From: Caulobacterales bacterium RIFOXYB1_FULL_67_16
Lineage (GTDB): Bacteria; Pseudomonadota; Alphaproteobacteria; Caulobacterales; Caulobacteraceae
NCBI GenBank assembly: GCA_001796045.1
Contig: MGLN01000175.1
Location: forward strand, 583 to 21,532
Direction of reading: 5' to 3'
DNA: 20,950 nt
Shown piece after piece: positions 1 to 7,101 of this stretch (the stretch's first letter is position 1; each line of letters starts with the position of its first letter). Both the position numbers and the translations under genes were made by a program. Under the pieces are notes generated by a model. The model was not told where the DNA came from and ran no database searches. It worked only from the letters and a program-made list of their open reading frames with translations.

Positions 1-1298
1 GCGCCCAGCTTCAGCGTGGTCTGAGCGACGCCCGTCTTGGGATCGAAGGCGACCGCTTCCCCGTAGGAGTTCACCATGACCAGCCGGTTCGAGGCCAGTA
101 GAGGGCCGGACCACTGCGGCGTGATGGTGCGGCGGCCGAAACGCAGGAAGCCGCCGACCTTGCGTTCGCGGCCTTCGTTCAGCTCGCGGGTCCAATAGAT
201 TTGGCCTGTGTCGCGATTGGCGGTGATCAGTTCGCCGGACTTGGACACGACGAAGACCACGTCGCCGACCGGCAGAGGCGCATTCACGCCCGTCACGGGC
301 AATTGCCACTTGGGCTGTCCGGACCGCAGGTCCAGGGCCGACATCACGCCGGAATGGCTGACCCCATAGACCATGCCGCGGCTGACCACCGGCCGGCCGG
401 CGACGTCCCGAACTTCCGAAAGGGCGCTGGTGCGGCTGGTGCGCGAGAGCGTCTGTTCCCACAGCGGCTGGCCGTTCAGGGCGCTCAGCGCCACCAGCTG
501 ACCCGAGGCGAACGGGGCGATCACAGTGTTGCCGGTCACGGCTGGGCTGGAAGCGCGCATCACGCGCGCCGGTTCGGCGATTCCGCGATAGGCCCAGTCC
601 TGAGCGCCCGTATTCACGTCGAAGGCGAACAGCTGGCTGTCCACATCGACCACAAAGACATGGGCGCCGACGACGGTGGGGGCGCCGTGGATCGGCGAAT
701 CGACCTGCTGGCTCCAGACCACCGCCCCGGTGGCGGCGTCCAGGGCCGTCATCGAACGATAACCGGATGAAACGAACAGCTTGCCGCCCGCATAGGCCAC
801 GCCGCCGCCGAAGCCGCCGTTCCGGTCGCGGTCGGCGTCCTTGACGTTCGCCTTCCAGAGAACCGCGCCGGTGTCGGCGGAAACCGCCGAGACGCCGGCA
901 TCGCCGTCCATCACGAAAATCTTGCCGTCGGCGGCCACGATGGGCGCCATGACGTTGCCGACGCGGGCCGAACCGGCCCCGATGTCCCGCCGCCAGGCGA
1001 TCTGGAAGTTCGGCGCGGCGATGACGTGTTCGACCAGGTTCTCGGACGATCCGCCCGGTTGGGTCCAGGCCGTCGCGGCCTGGGGGCCCGGCAGGAAGAA
1101 ATCGCGTCCGGAAAGGGCTGCAGAGGGCGCCAGCTGCTGTTCGAACTCGAGGACCGAGATCCGGTCGCCGGCCGAGGCGGTGGCCTGCGGATCGTCCTTC
1201 CTGCCCAGGCCGAACGGCAGATTGCGGCTGACCGCGCCGCACGAGGCCACGGTGGCGGCGACGCCGCAGACCAGCGCGACTTTCAGAACTCGGTTCAT
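1..1298 (-). CDS. bamB: BamB-type outer-membrane assembly lipoprotein (PQQ-like beta-propeller), 3' end outside window
   Basis: The frame is open from the ATG at 1298 to the window edge, giving 432 codons with the C-terminus missing. The N-terminus is a lipoprotein signal: MNRVLKVAL, a hydrophobic stretch, then VASC with the probable lipidated Cys at residue 20. Downstream there are at least six PQQ/WD-like blade motifs of the type TGxxxW (TGAVLW, TGAVVW, TGAQDW, GQPLW, SGQPKW, TGQIYW), typical of the eight-bladed BamB propeller. BamB is a periplasmic-face lipoprotein that supports BamA in inserting beta-barrel proteins, which fits a genome rich in TonB-dependent receptors. It lies 23 bp after a YfgM-like gene on the same strand, the arrangement known around bamB in many proteobacteria. 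Assignment is by motif and context; a PQQ-dependent dehydrogenase is unlikely because of the lipobox and size. Confidence 0.88.
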   Translation of the reverse strand, partial: MNRVLKVALVCGVAATVASCGAVSRNLPFGLGRKDDPQATASAGDRISVLEFEQQLAPSAALSGRDFFLPGPQAATAWTQPGGSSENLVEHVIAAPNFQIAWRRDIGAGSARVGNVMAPIVAADGKIFVMDGDAGVSAVSADTGAVLWKANVKDADRDRNGGFGGGVAYAGGKLFVSSGYRSMTALDAATGAVVWSQQVDSPIHGAPTVVGAHVFVVDVDSQLFAFDVNTGAQDWAYRGIAEPARVMRASSPAVTGNTVIAPFASGQLVALSALNGQPLWEQTLSRTSRTSALSEVRDVAGRPVVSRGMVYGVSHSGVMSALDLRSGQPKWQLPVTGVNAPLPVGDVVFVVSKSGELITANRDTGQIYWTRELNEGRERKVGGFLRFGRRTITPQWSGPLLASNRLVMVNSYGEAVAFDPKTGVAQTTLKLG

Positions 1299-1321
1299 CT
1301 TGGGCGTCCTGTAAGGGGTCG

Positions 1322-2065
1322 TCACTGTTGGGCGGGAGCGGCGATCAGCGCATTGGCCGCGCCTGCGGAAGGCGCAGCCGCAGCCTTGGCCGCGTTCGCA
1401 ATGTCCTTGAGCGCGCCCGCCGTGCCCGCGTCGATCGTGGCGACGGCGATATTGGCGCGCTGACGCACGTCGTCCGGCACGTCCTGTCCCAGTTGCAGCA
1501 GGACGAAGGCCTCGCGGGCTTCCTTCGTTTTGCCGTGTTGGAGACGGGCCAGGGCCAGGGCTTCCTGAGCGAAGGCGTGCAGGGGACGATCATCCTCGGC
1601 CAGCGGCGTCAGGCGGGCCTCGATATCGGCCAGCGGGGCGGTGTCCATCACCAGGAAGGCGGCCTTCAGGGCGGGCGGATCCGACAGGATCGGGTCGCTC
1701 GACGCCTTAGCTGCCTCATCGAACAGGCGAACGGCGTCGGGGATCTTGTCGGCGGTCACAGCCAGCCCGGCCTGCTGTTGCAGCGCCAGAACCTTGTAGG
1801 CGCCGTTGCCTTCCTTGACCGCTTCCTCGAAGGCGAGACGGGCTTCAGCGGGCTTTTCAGCGCGCAGGGCCTCCATGCCGCGATCATAGGCCTCGGCGGC
1901 CTTCGCGGCTTTGCTGGAGTTCAGGCTGTCCCAGCCCCACCAGCCCAGGGCGGCGACCAGGGCGACCACCAGAACGGCGCCCACGACGGGCAGCCAGGTG
2001 CGGGCCAGGCGCTTGTACCGGTCGGAGCGAAGCTCCTCCTCGACCTGTTCGAAGACATCAACCAC
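1322..2065 (-). CDS. YfgM-like membrane-anchored tetratricopeptide protein
   Basis: This is a 247-residue protein with a short cytoplasmic N-terminus (VVDVFEQVEEELRSD), one membrane helix at about residues 24-45, and an Ala-rich helical region with TPR-like repeats (for example AEAYDRGMEALRAEKPAEA). That layout matches the YfgM/TPR_21 family, an inner-membrane protein that in E. coli associates with the SecYEG translocon and periplasmic chaperones. I chose the GTG at 2065 because the family begins with (M)VDVFE and a GGGG stretch precedes it; a TTG at 2089 would add eight unconvincing residues. It is followed 23 bp later by bamB, matching the yfgM-bamB pair known from E. coli. The Ala-rich C-terminus resembles other alphaproteobacterial members. 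The function is family-based and the start is moderately certain. Confidence 0.82.
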   Translation of the reverse strand: MVDVFEQVEEELRSDRYKRLARTWLPVVGAVLVVALVAALGWWGWDSLNSSKAAKAAEAYDRGMEALRAEKPAEARLAFEEAVKEGNGAYKVLALQQQAGLAVTADKIPDAVRLFDEAAKASSDPILSDPPALKAAFLVMDTAPLADIEARLTPLAEDDRPLHAFAQEALALARLQHGKTKEAREAFVLLQLGQDVPDDVRQRANIAVATIDAGTAGALKDIANAAKAAAAPSAGAANALIAAPAQQ

Positions 2066-2144
2066 TGAAACGTCGCCCCAAAATCGCAAAAAGCAAACCG
2101 GCGCGGACCCTAGAAGGTCGGCTCCCCGCCCGCAACGTCGTCCG

Positions 2145-2981
2145 TTACGGCGAAGCCGGCTTTTTCGAGAAGTAGGTCTCGACTTCGGCAGGAAAACGGC
2201 GGGTTTTCACATCATTGGCGAAAGCGGAGGCCGCGCGGTCGATCTCGGTGCGCAGATCTGCATATTTCCGCACGAACTTCGGCGTCCAGTCGAACATCCC
2301 CAGCATGTCGTTGACCACCAGAACCTGGCCGTCGCACGCCGCCGAGGCGCCGATGCCGATGGTGGGAACTTCCACCGTCTCGGTGATCTCTCGCGCAAGC
2401 GATTCGGCGACGCCCTCAATGACGATGCAGAAGGCGCCCGCCTCGGCCGTGGCCCTGGCCTCGGCCATGACGCGCTCGCGCTCGAAGTCCGTGCGCCCCT
2501 TGGCCTTGAAGCCGCCCTCGGCCAGGATTGCCTGAGGCCGAAGGCCAACATGGCCCATAACTGGGATGCCACGCTTGACCAGGAAGGCGACGATGTCGGC
2601 CAGTTCCACGCTGGTCTCCAGCTTGACCGCCTGGGCGCCCGTCTCCTTCATGACCCGAACACAGTTGTCGTACGCCGCTTCCTTGCCGCCCTCGTAAGAC
2701 CCGAAAGGCATATCGACCACCACCAGGGCCCGGCGCGACCCCCGCACCACCGCCTGGCCGTGCAGGATCATCATGTCCAGGGTCACCCCGACGGTGTTCG
2801 GCAGGCCGTGAACCGCCATGCCCAGGCTGTCCCCGACCAGCAGCACGTCGCAGTGCGGATCCAGCAATCCCGCCATCGGGGCGTCATAGGCCGTCAGACA
2901 GACGATGGGCACGCCGCCCTTGCGGCCGGCGATATCAGGCACGGAAATGCGCTTGATCGTCTCCTGGGTGTGAACGGACAT
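2145..2981 (-). CDS. panB: 3-methyl-2-oxobutanoate hydroxymethyltransferase (ketopantoate hydroxymethyltransferase)
   Basis: PanB transfers a hydroxymethyl group from 5,10-methylene-tetrahydrofolate to alpha-ketoisovalerate, the first committed step toward pantothenate and CoA, in the cytoplasm. The 278-residue length is normal. The signature motifs are all present: VGDSLGM (Mg ligand D51), VDMPFGSY (D90), KLE (E122), GHVGLRPQ, IEG with the putative catalytic base at E189, and GIGASAACDGQVLVVNDMLGM. The ATG at 2981 has a perfect AGGAGG Shine-Dalgarno seven bases upstream, so it is preferred over the in-frame TTG at 3002. It lies 59 bp after the sigma-module membrane gene and 79 bp before the YfgM-like gene on the same strand. 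No panC or panD is next to it. Confidence 0.96.
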   Translation of the reverse strand: MSVHTQETIKRISVPDIAGRKGGVPIVCLTAYDAPMAGLLDPHCDVLLVGDSLGMAVHGLPNTVGVTLDMMILHGQAVVRGSRRALVVVDMPFGSYEGGKEAAYDNCVRVMKETGAQAVKLETSVELADIVAFLVKRGIPVMGHVGLRPQAILAEGGFKAKGRTDFERERVMAEARATAEAGAFCIVIEGVAESLAREITETVEVPTIGIGASAACDGQVLVVNDMLGMFDWTPKFVRKYADLRTEIDRAASAFANDVKTRRFPAEVETYFSKKPASP

Positions 2982-3020
2982 CGAAGGGCCTCCTGACTTC
3001 AAGTCGGGTCAGATAGGCCC

Positions 3021-3034
3021 CTCGATCCGTCGAG
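3021..3034 (-). other. Small perfect hairpin between the sigma module and panB
   Basis: The sequence CTCGA-tccg-TCGAG is a perfect 5-bp inverted repeat with a four-base loop. It begins seven bases beyond the stop of the small membrane gene, inside the 59-bp gap before panB. No T-run follows it in the direction of transcription, so it is not a convincing intrinsic terminator; it could be a weak processing or pause structure or chance. Confidence 0.25.
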
Positions 3035-3040
3035 TCACCC

Positions 3041-3442
3041 TCAGACGTCCTGCGACAGCTTCACCAGGCCCGCCGCCAGCAGGGCGACGAGCGCCCCCGC
3101 CACGATCCAGAAGGCCATCATGCCCGACCCGTCCATCAGATCGAACGACCCGACGCCCAGGCTCTCCAGCGCAGATTGAGCCGCGCCTTGGGCCGTCGCC
3201 GCCGCCGTCCGAACGCCTTGCGTCAGGGTCGTTTCATCGCTGGCCGCGAAGTTGAGACTGACTCCCTCCCTCACCGCCAGGACGCCGCCGACCAGGCCCG
3301 CTCCCGTCAGAGCCAGGGTGCGCCAGCGTGACCGCTTCTCCATGCTGGCCTGGACCGTGGCCAGGAAGAGGGCCTCATCCGCCATTCGAGGCGTCTGCGC
3401 GAACAGTCGCTCGATCATAGGATCGAACTCATCAGCCGACAT
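3041..3442 (-). CDS. Small membrane protein overlapping the ECF sigma gene; possible anti-sigma-like partner
   Basis: This 133-residue protein starts at the ATG at 3442 and overlaps the end of the sigma factor gene by 11 bp, implying translational coupling. The N-terminal part (DEFDPMIERLFAQTPRMADEALF) is a charged soluble helix region. It is followed by a weakly hydrophobic segment at about residues 40-57, an Ala/Thr-rich linker, and a clear membrane helix at about 107-128 (FWIVAGALVALLAAG). There is no His or Cys anywhere, so the zinc HxxxCxxC motif of classical anti-sigma factors is absent. I do not recognise a named family. Position and topology suggest it could tether or inhibit the sigma factor, but this is inference only. 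A longer reading starting upstream inside the sigma gene is less likely. Confidence 0.7.
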   Translation of the reverse strand: MSADEFDPMIERLFAQTPRMADEALFLATVQASMEKRSRWRTLALTGAGLVGGVLAVREGVSLNFAASDETTLTQGVRTAAATAQGAAQSALESLGVGSFDLMDGSGMMAFWIVAGALVALLAAGLVKLSQDV

Positions 3443-3989
3443 GGGTCGACCTCCCGCCTGAGCCGTGCGCCGGCTGAAGCCGGGCGCGGAGTTTATCCAG
3501 ACCACGTTTGACATGGGACTTCACCGTGCCGAGCGGCAAATTCATGGCCGCCGCGATTTCGGGATGAGACATTCCTGCACCGTGGCACAGGGACACGCAG
3601 ACACGCTCGGTCTCGCTGAGGGTCTTCAGGGCCTCGTCCAGATCCATGGCCCCGGCCCGATCGACCGCGACATCGGCCTCGTCGAATTCGACCTCGGCGA
3701 CATAGCGGGCCTCGCGGGCGACGCGCTTAAGATAAAGGCGTGCGGCGATCTTCTTGATCCAGCCGGCAAACGTCCCCTGCCCTCGGAACTCCGAGCAGCG
3801 TTGGAACCCCTGCAGGAAGGCGTCCTGGGCCACATCATCGGCCAGGGACGGCGCCGCGCCCATGCGGCGCAGAAGCCCCCGGACCGCTGAACCATGCCGG
3901 CGGACCAGTTCGCCATACTCCCGCCGCCCGCCGGCCGCCGCCTGGGCGGCCAGTTCCACGTCGTGGAGATCGCGCAAGGACGTGCTCAT
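3432..3989 (-). CDS. ECF-type RNA polymerase sigma factor
   Basis: The product is 185 residues, a usual size for group IV (ECF) sigma factors. Region 2 spans about residues 24-90 and contains DDVAQDAFLQGFQ and FAGWIKKIAARLYL. Region 4 spans about 118-172 with LSETERVCVSLCHGAGMSHPEIA and a DNA-binding helix-turn-helix ending GTVKSHVKRGLDKLRARL. Such factors redirect RNA polymerase to a small regulon, often including their own promoter. The ATG at 3989 follows a GGGGGAAG ribosome-binding stretch. It sits 23 bp after the DUF6249-like gene and overlaps the downstream membrane gene by 11 bp, so the three genes are very likely co-transcribed. I could not find a convincing GGAAC-type ECF promoter upstream of the module, so the signal it answers to is unknown. 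Confidence 0.92.
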   Translation of the reverse strand: MSTSLRDLHDVELAAQAAAGGRREYGELVRRHGSAVRGLLRRMGAAPSLADDVAQDAFLQGFQRCSEFRGQGTFAGWIKKIAARLYLKRVAREARYVAEVEFDEADVAVDRAGAMDLDEALKTLSETERVCVSLCHGAGMSHPEIAAAMNLPLGTVKSHVKRGLDKLRARLQPAHGSGGRSTHVG

Positions 3990-4012
3990 GACGTCTTCCC
4001 CCGAACCGACCC

Positions 4013-4408
4013 TCACGCCTTGTTGGGGTTGAAGAAGCCCAGGATGATGAAGGCGATGCCGATGGCGACGGGAATGCAAGCCAGACCGAGCAGGGGATTG
4101 GCCACGCCGCCGTTCCAGTCGTTGCCGCCGAGATCGCTGATCAGACCGAATGCTCCGATGCCGACGCCCGATGCCAGGCTCAGCACGCCCTTGCGGATAT
4201 CTTTCGTCCGCGACGGCAGCCCCTTCTGAACATCCTTGGTCATAGCGTCGATCAGCTCGGGTGGCAGGGTCTGCCCCTTGTCCACAGCGTGGCGGACGGT
4301 CAGTTGCATCTCGCGCCGTTCCCGATTTTTCAGGAAGGACGGCCCGACAATGATCGAGACGATTGACCCAAAGACGATGAAGACGATGAAGATGGGTGTC
4401 AGGTCCAT
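4013..4408 (-). CDS. DUF6249-like small inner-membrane protein
   Basis: The 131-residue protein has an N-terminal membrane helix (FIVFIVFGSIVSIIVGP), then a charged cytoplasmic stretch (LKNRERREMQLTVRHAVDKGQTLPPELIDAM). Two further hydrophobic segments follow, at about residues 70-90 and 102-125, and the protein ends FFNPNKA. This layout, with the RREMQ-xxR and LPPELI blocks, is what I recall for DUF6249 proteins, whose function is unknown. The ATG at 4408 has an AAAGAGAG stretch upstream. It is the first gene of the sigma module, 23 bp ahead of the sigma factor, so it may be a sensor or target of that sigma system. The family name is recalled, not searched. Confidence 0.78.
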   Translation of the reverse strand: MDLTPIFIVFIVFGSIVSIIVGPSFLKNRERREMQLTVRHAVDKGQTLPPELIDAMTKDVQKGLPSRTKDIRKGVLSLASGVGIGAFGLISDLGGNDWNGGVANPLLGLACIPVAIGIAFIILGFFNPNKA

Positions 4409-4589
4409 GACGAACTCTCTTTGATCCGATGCGACAGCCTGATGCGGCGGCCTTCTGATCACAAGAGGCTGCAGGATGTCTCCATGGATGCGGGCCGGGA
4501 CATGAAATCTTTTTAAGACGCCGGTCTGAACACGATGACCTGCGGCTCGCTCCGGGCTAGGGTGCCGCGATCAAAGTCAGGAGCGACCC
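4409..4589. other. Divergent intergenic region upstream of the sigma module and the DUF2188-like gene
   Basis: This 181-bp spacer must carry promoters for both directions. It contains an AT-richer patch around 4503-4518 (gaaatctttttaag) in otherwise GC-rich sequence, and a partial inverted repeat (gatgtctcc near 4477 and gggacatg near 4497). I saw no clear ECF-type GGAAC element or other operator and no convincing small gene. Confidence 0.4.
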
Positions 4590-4829
4590 ATGGCCCATGT
4601 CACCTATCGTATCGTCGAACATGACGGCGGGTGGGCTTATAAGGCCGGAGACACCTACTCCGAGACTTTCCCCAGCCACGACGCGGCCAAGGCCGCCGCT
4701 GTCCGCGCCGCGCGTGAACAGAGGGTCCCCGATCAAAACGCAGCCATCGAATACGAGACTGCGGACGGCCGCTGGGTCACGGAAGACGCCGACGGGCATG
4801 ATCGCCCGAATACGGACGTTGAAGGCTAG
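4590..4829 (+). CDS. DUF2188-like small protein
   Basis: This 79-residue soluble protein begins MAHVTYRIVEHDGGWAYKAG and has the pattern of DUF2188 proteins. In these a short beta-hairpin reads out a supplied-sequence W-x-V/Y-K core, then an Ala-rich helix (HDAAKAAAVRAAREQ) and a final strand (AIEYETADGRWVTED). The function of the family is not established. The start is well supported by AGGAG seven bases before the ATG. It is monocistronic on the plus strand and converges with the ArsC-like gene, leaving only six bases between stops. The acidic, charged composition suggests a cytoplasmic protein. The family assignment is by eye. Confidence 0.8.
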   Translation: MAHVTYRIVEHDGGWAYKAGDTYSETFPSHDAAKAAAVRAAREQRVPDQNAAIEYETADGRWVTEDADGHDRPNTDVEG

Positions 4830-4835
4830 GTCGTC

Positions 4836-5183
4836 CTAGGCGAAGGCTGCCGCGTAGGCTTCCGGCTTGAAGCCAACCAGTCGGCGATCACCCAGATCCA
4901 GCACCGGCCGCTTGATCATCGACGGTTGCGCCAGCATCAGGGCCAAGGCCTTATCCCGATCCAGGTCCGTCTTTTCGGACTCGGACAGTTTCTTGAACGT
5001 CGTGCCGGCCCGGTTCAGCACGACCTCCCAGCCGTGCTCATCGATCCACGAGCCCAAGGCCTGGGTATCTACACCCGCCTTCTTGTAGTCATGGAAGACG
5101 TAATCGCGGCCGTGCTGCTCCAGCCAGACCCGCGCCTTCTTCACCGTGTCGCAGTTGGGAATGCCGTACAAAACGAGGGGCAT
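4836..5183 (-). CDS. ArsC/Spx-family reductase-like protein (YffB type)
   Basis: The 115-residue protein has the thioredoxin-like fold signature of the ArsC/Spx group: LYGIPNCDTVKKARVWLEQHG at the N-terminus with a single conserved Cys11, then VLNRAGTTFKKL and IKRPVLDLGDRRLVGFKPE. The NCDTVKKA form and 115-residue length match the YffB subgroup rather than true arsenate reductase, and no ars operon genes are nearby. YffB proteins are thought to be glutathione-dependent thiol reductases, but the physiological substrate is not known. The ATG at 5183 is preceded by GGAG. The gene is divergent from the hybrid kinase and convergent with the DUF2188-like gene. Confidence 0.9.
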   Translation of the reverse strand: MPLVLYGIPNCDTVKKARVWLEQHGRDYVFHDYKKAGVDTQALGSWIDEHGWEVVLNRAGTTFKKLSESEKTDLDRDKALALMLAQPSMIKRPVLDLGDRRLVGFKPEAYAAAFA

Positions 5184-5259
5184 AAGCGCTCCAGTCAGGG
5201 AAGCCGTCGGGCCGCCTAGATAATCATCCTGATCCAGGGCGAAAGGTATTTTTCATCGG

Positions 5260-7101
5260 ATGGAGGGAAAGGTCCGACCAGACTCGTACTCGGACCTCAC
5301 CATGCCTCTCCCCGCTCCGATCCGTCGTCTCAGGGCTTTGGCCCAGACGCGTGCGGCGCGATCCGCCATGGTCATGATCGCAACCATGACGGCCATGGTC
5401 GCGGCGATGGTTCTGGTCGGATGGGCCAATCTGTCGGCTTTGAACGCGGCTGACCAATCAGTTCGCCATACCGCCCTCATCGAGCGTGCGGCCGCAGGCT
5501 TGCTGACTGCCGCCATCGACCAGGAAACCGGGGTCAGGGGGTATGTCGAAGGCGGCGGGGACGGGAGTTTTCTGACCCCCTACGTCGCCGGTCAGCAAAA
5601 ATTCGCCGAGGAGCTGGCAACGCTGTCGGAACTCACGTCTTCCAACCCCGAGCAGACCACTCAGCTTGATGGCATCCGCTCTGCAATGGAGCGTTGGCGC
5701 ACAGTGTACGCGGAACCTCGACTGTCCTCGTCTTCAGAACCGGACATTGACCCCTTGCTCGCTCTAGAGGGTCGGGAGGCGATGGAAGAGGTTCGTCGTC
5801 GCCTGGATAACCTCCGCCAGCAGGAAGCCGCGACGACCTTGAATCGAGAAAACCATCGCAACACAGCCTATGTGACAGCCAGATTCGTGGTCGTCGGCGT
5901 AGGCTTGGCGGCCCTGGGCTTCGGCGCAGGCATGGGTCCGTGGGCGGTTCGCTCCGCCGATCGCCGAGAGCGTGAAGTCTTGGCCTTCGCTAAATCCAAG
6001 ACACGCATGCTCGCGATCGTCAGTCACGAGATCCGCACGCCGCTCAACGGGCTCCTTGGGATGCTGCAGGCCATGGCCATCGAGCCTATGGCGAGCGCCC
6101 AAAAGCAGCGGCTGGAGGTCGCGCTTGAGTCCGGCGAAACCCTGACGTCCCTGCTCAACGACTTGCTGGACGCATCAAAAATCGAGGCCGGACGACTGGA
6201 GCTCCTGGAAGCGGACTTTGACCTTGAGGCTCTTCTCGCCCGCACCCAGGCGGCGTTTGGCGATGTCGCGCAAAGAAAGGGCGTCGCCCTGCGTATTGAA
6301 ACCGCGCCCGAGGCCGCTGGGCACTGGGTTGGCGACAAGGTGCGGATCGGCCAAATTCTGGCCAATCTGGTTTCCAACGCCGTCAAATTCACTGATCGGG
6401 GCGAGGTTCTGGTCGCTGTCAGCCTCGCGGCAGGCGGAGCCCTCAGATTCGATGTGCGCGACAGCGGGATAGGTATGGACGAGGCTGCTCTCGGCCGCCT
6501 GTTCACCCCCTACACGCAGGCCAGCGCCGAAACCTCCCATACCCACGGCGGCACCGGCCTGGGCCTTTCCATCTCCCGTTCGCTGGCGCGGATGATGGGC
6601 GGCGACATCACGGTGGAAAGCACGGCAGGAGAAGGCTCCTGCTTCACGCTGGAGCTGCCGCTTGAACGTGGCCGCTGCGTCTCGGCCGAACCGGAAGCGA
6701 CGCCGCGCCTGGGTGGCCTCCGTGTGCTGGCGGCGGACGACAACGCCGTGAACCGCAAGGTCATGGCGGCCATCCTGCCGAATTTGGGAATCGAGACCAC
6801 CATCGTGGAGGACGGGGCGCAGGCCGTCGCCGCTTGGCGCGACGGGGGATACGATCTCGTCCTCCTCGACCTTCGCATGCCGGTCTGTGACGGCTTTGAA
6901 GCAGCCCGTCGCATTCGGGCGGAAGAGTCGGACGGCCATCGCACCCCGCTGATCCTGCTTTCCGGAGACGTCTCGGCGTCAGTGCGCGATCAGGGTCGCG
7001 AGGCCGGACTAGACGGTTTCGTCGCCAAGCCCCTGGACGTCCACATGTTGATCGAGGCGATGAGCGCCGCTCTTCCTCCAGCCCGTTCCCTGGCGGCTTG
7101 A
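5260..7101 (+). CDS. CHASE3-domain hybrid sensor histidine kinase with receiver domain
   Basis: The 613-residue protein has a first membrane helix at about 36-57 and a periplasmic CHASE3-like domain at about 60-200 (AAIDQETGVRGYVEGG is the hallmark). A second membrane helix follows at about 205-228. The HisKA domain has phospho-accepting His256 in SHEIRTPLNG. The HATPase domain has N-box QILANLVSNAVKF (N369, N373), then DSGIGMD and GTGLGLSIS. The C-terminal receiver domain has acidic AADDN (493-494), phospho-acceptor D537 in LLDLRMP, and the AKPLD lysine. No HPt domain is present, so a separate phosphotransfer protein or direct output is implied. CHASE3 ligands are generally unknown. The ATG at 5260 is kept, but an ATG at 5302 is also possible; neither has a good ribosome-binding site. 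Codon use looks less GC-biased than in neighbouring genes. Confidence 0.93.
   Translation: MEGKVRPDSYSDLTMPLPAPIRRLRALAQTRAARSAMVMIATMTAMVAAMVLVGWANLSALNAADQSVRHTALIERAAAGLLTAAIDQETGVRGYVEGGGDGSFLTPYVAGQQKFAEELATLSELTSSNPEQTTQLDGIRSAMERWRTVYAEPRLSSSSEPDIDPLLALEGREAMEEVRRRLDNLRQQEAATTLNRENHRNTAYVTARFVVVGVGLAALGFGAGMGPWAVRSADRREREVLAFAKSKTRMLAIVSHEIRTPLNGLLGMLQAMAIEPMASAQKQRLEVALESGETLTSLLNDLLDASKIEAGRLELLEADFDLEALLARTQAAFGDVAQRKGVALRIETAPEAAGHWVGDKVRIGQILANLVSNAVKFTDRGEVLVAVSLAAGGALRFDVRDSGIGMDEAALGRLFTPYTQASAETSHTHGGTGLGLSISRSLARMMGGDITVESTAGEGSCFTLELPLERGRCVSAEPEATPRLGGLRVLAADDNAVNRKVMAAILPNLGIETTIVEDGAQAVAAWRDGGYDLVLLDLRMPVCDGFEAARRIRAEESDGHRTPLILLSGDVSASVRDQGREAGLDGFVAKPLDVHMLIEAMSAALPPARSLAA

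Noticed and set aside
201..1463. Plus-strand frames over the left edge
   Set aside because: They lie antisense to bamB, which has a lipobox and six blade motifs; the plus-strand translations are low-complexity.
4836..5183. Arsenate reductase of an arsenic-resistance operon
   Set aside because: The sequence follows the YffB form, and no arsR, arsB or acr3 gene is adjacent.
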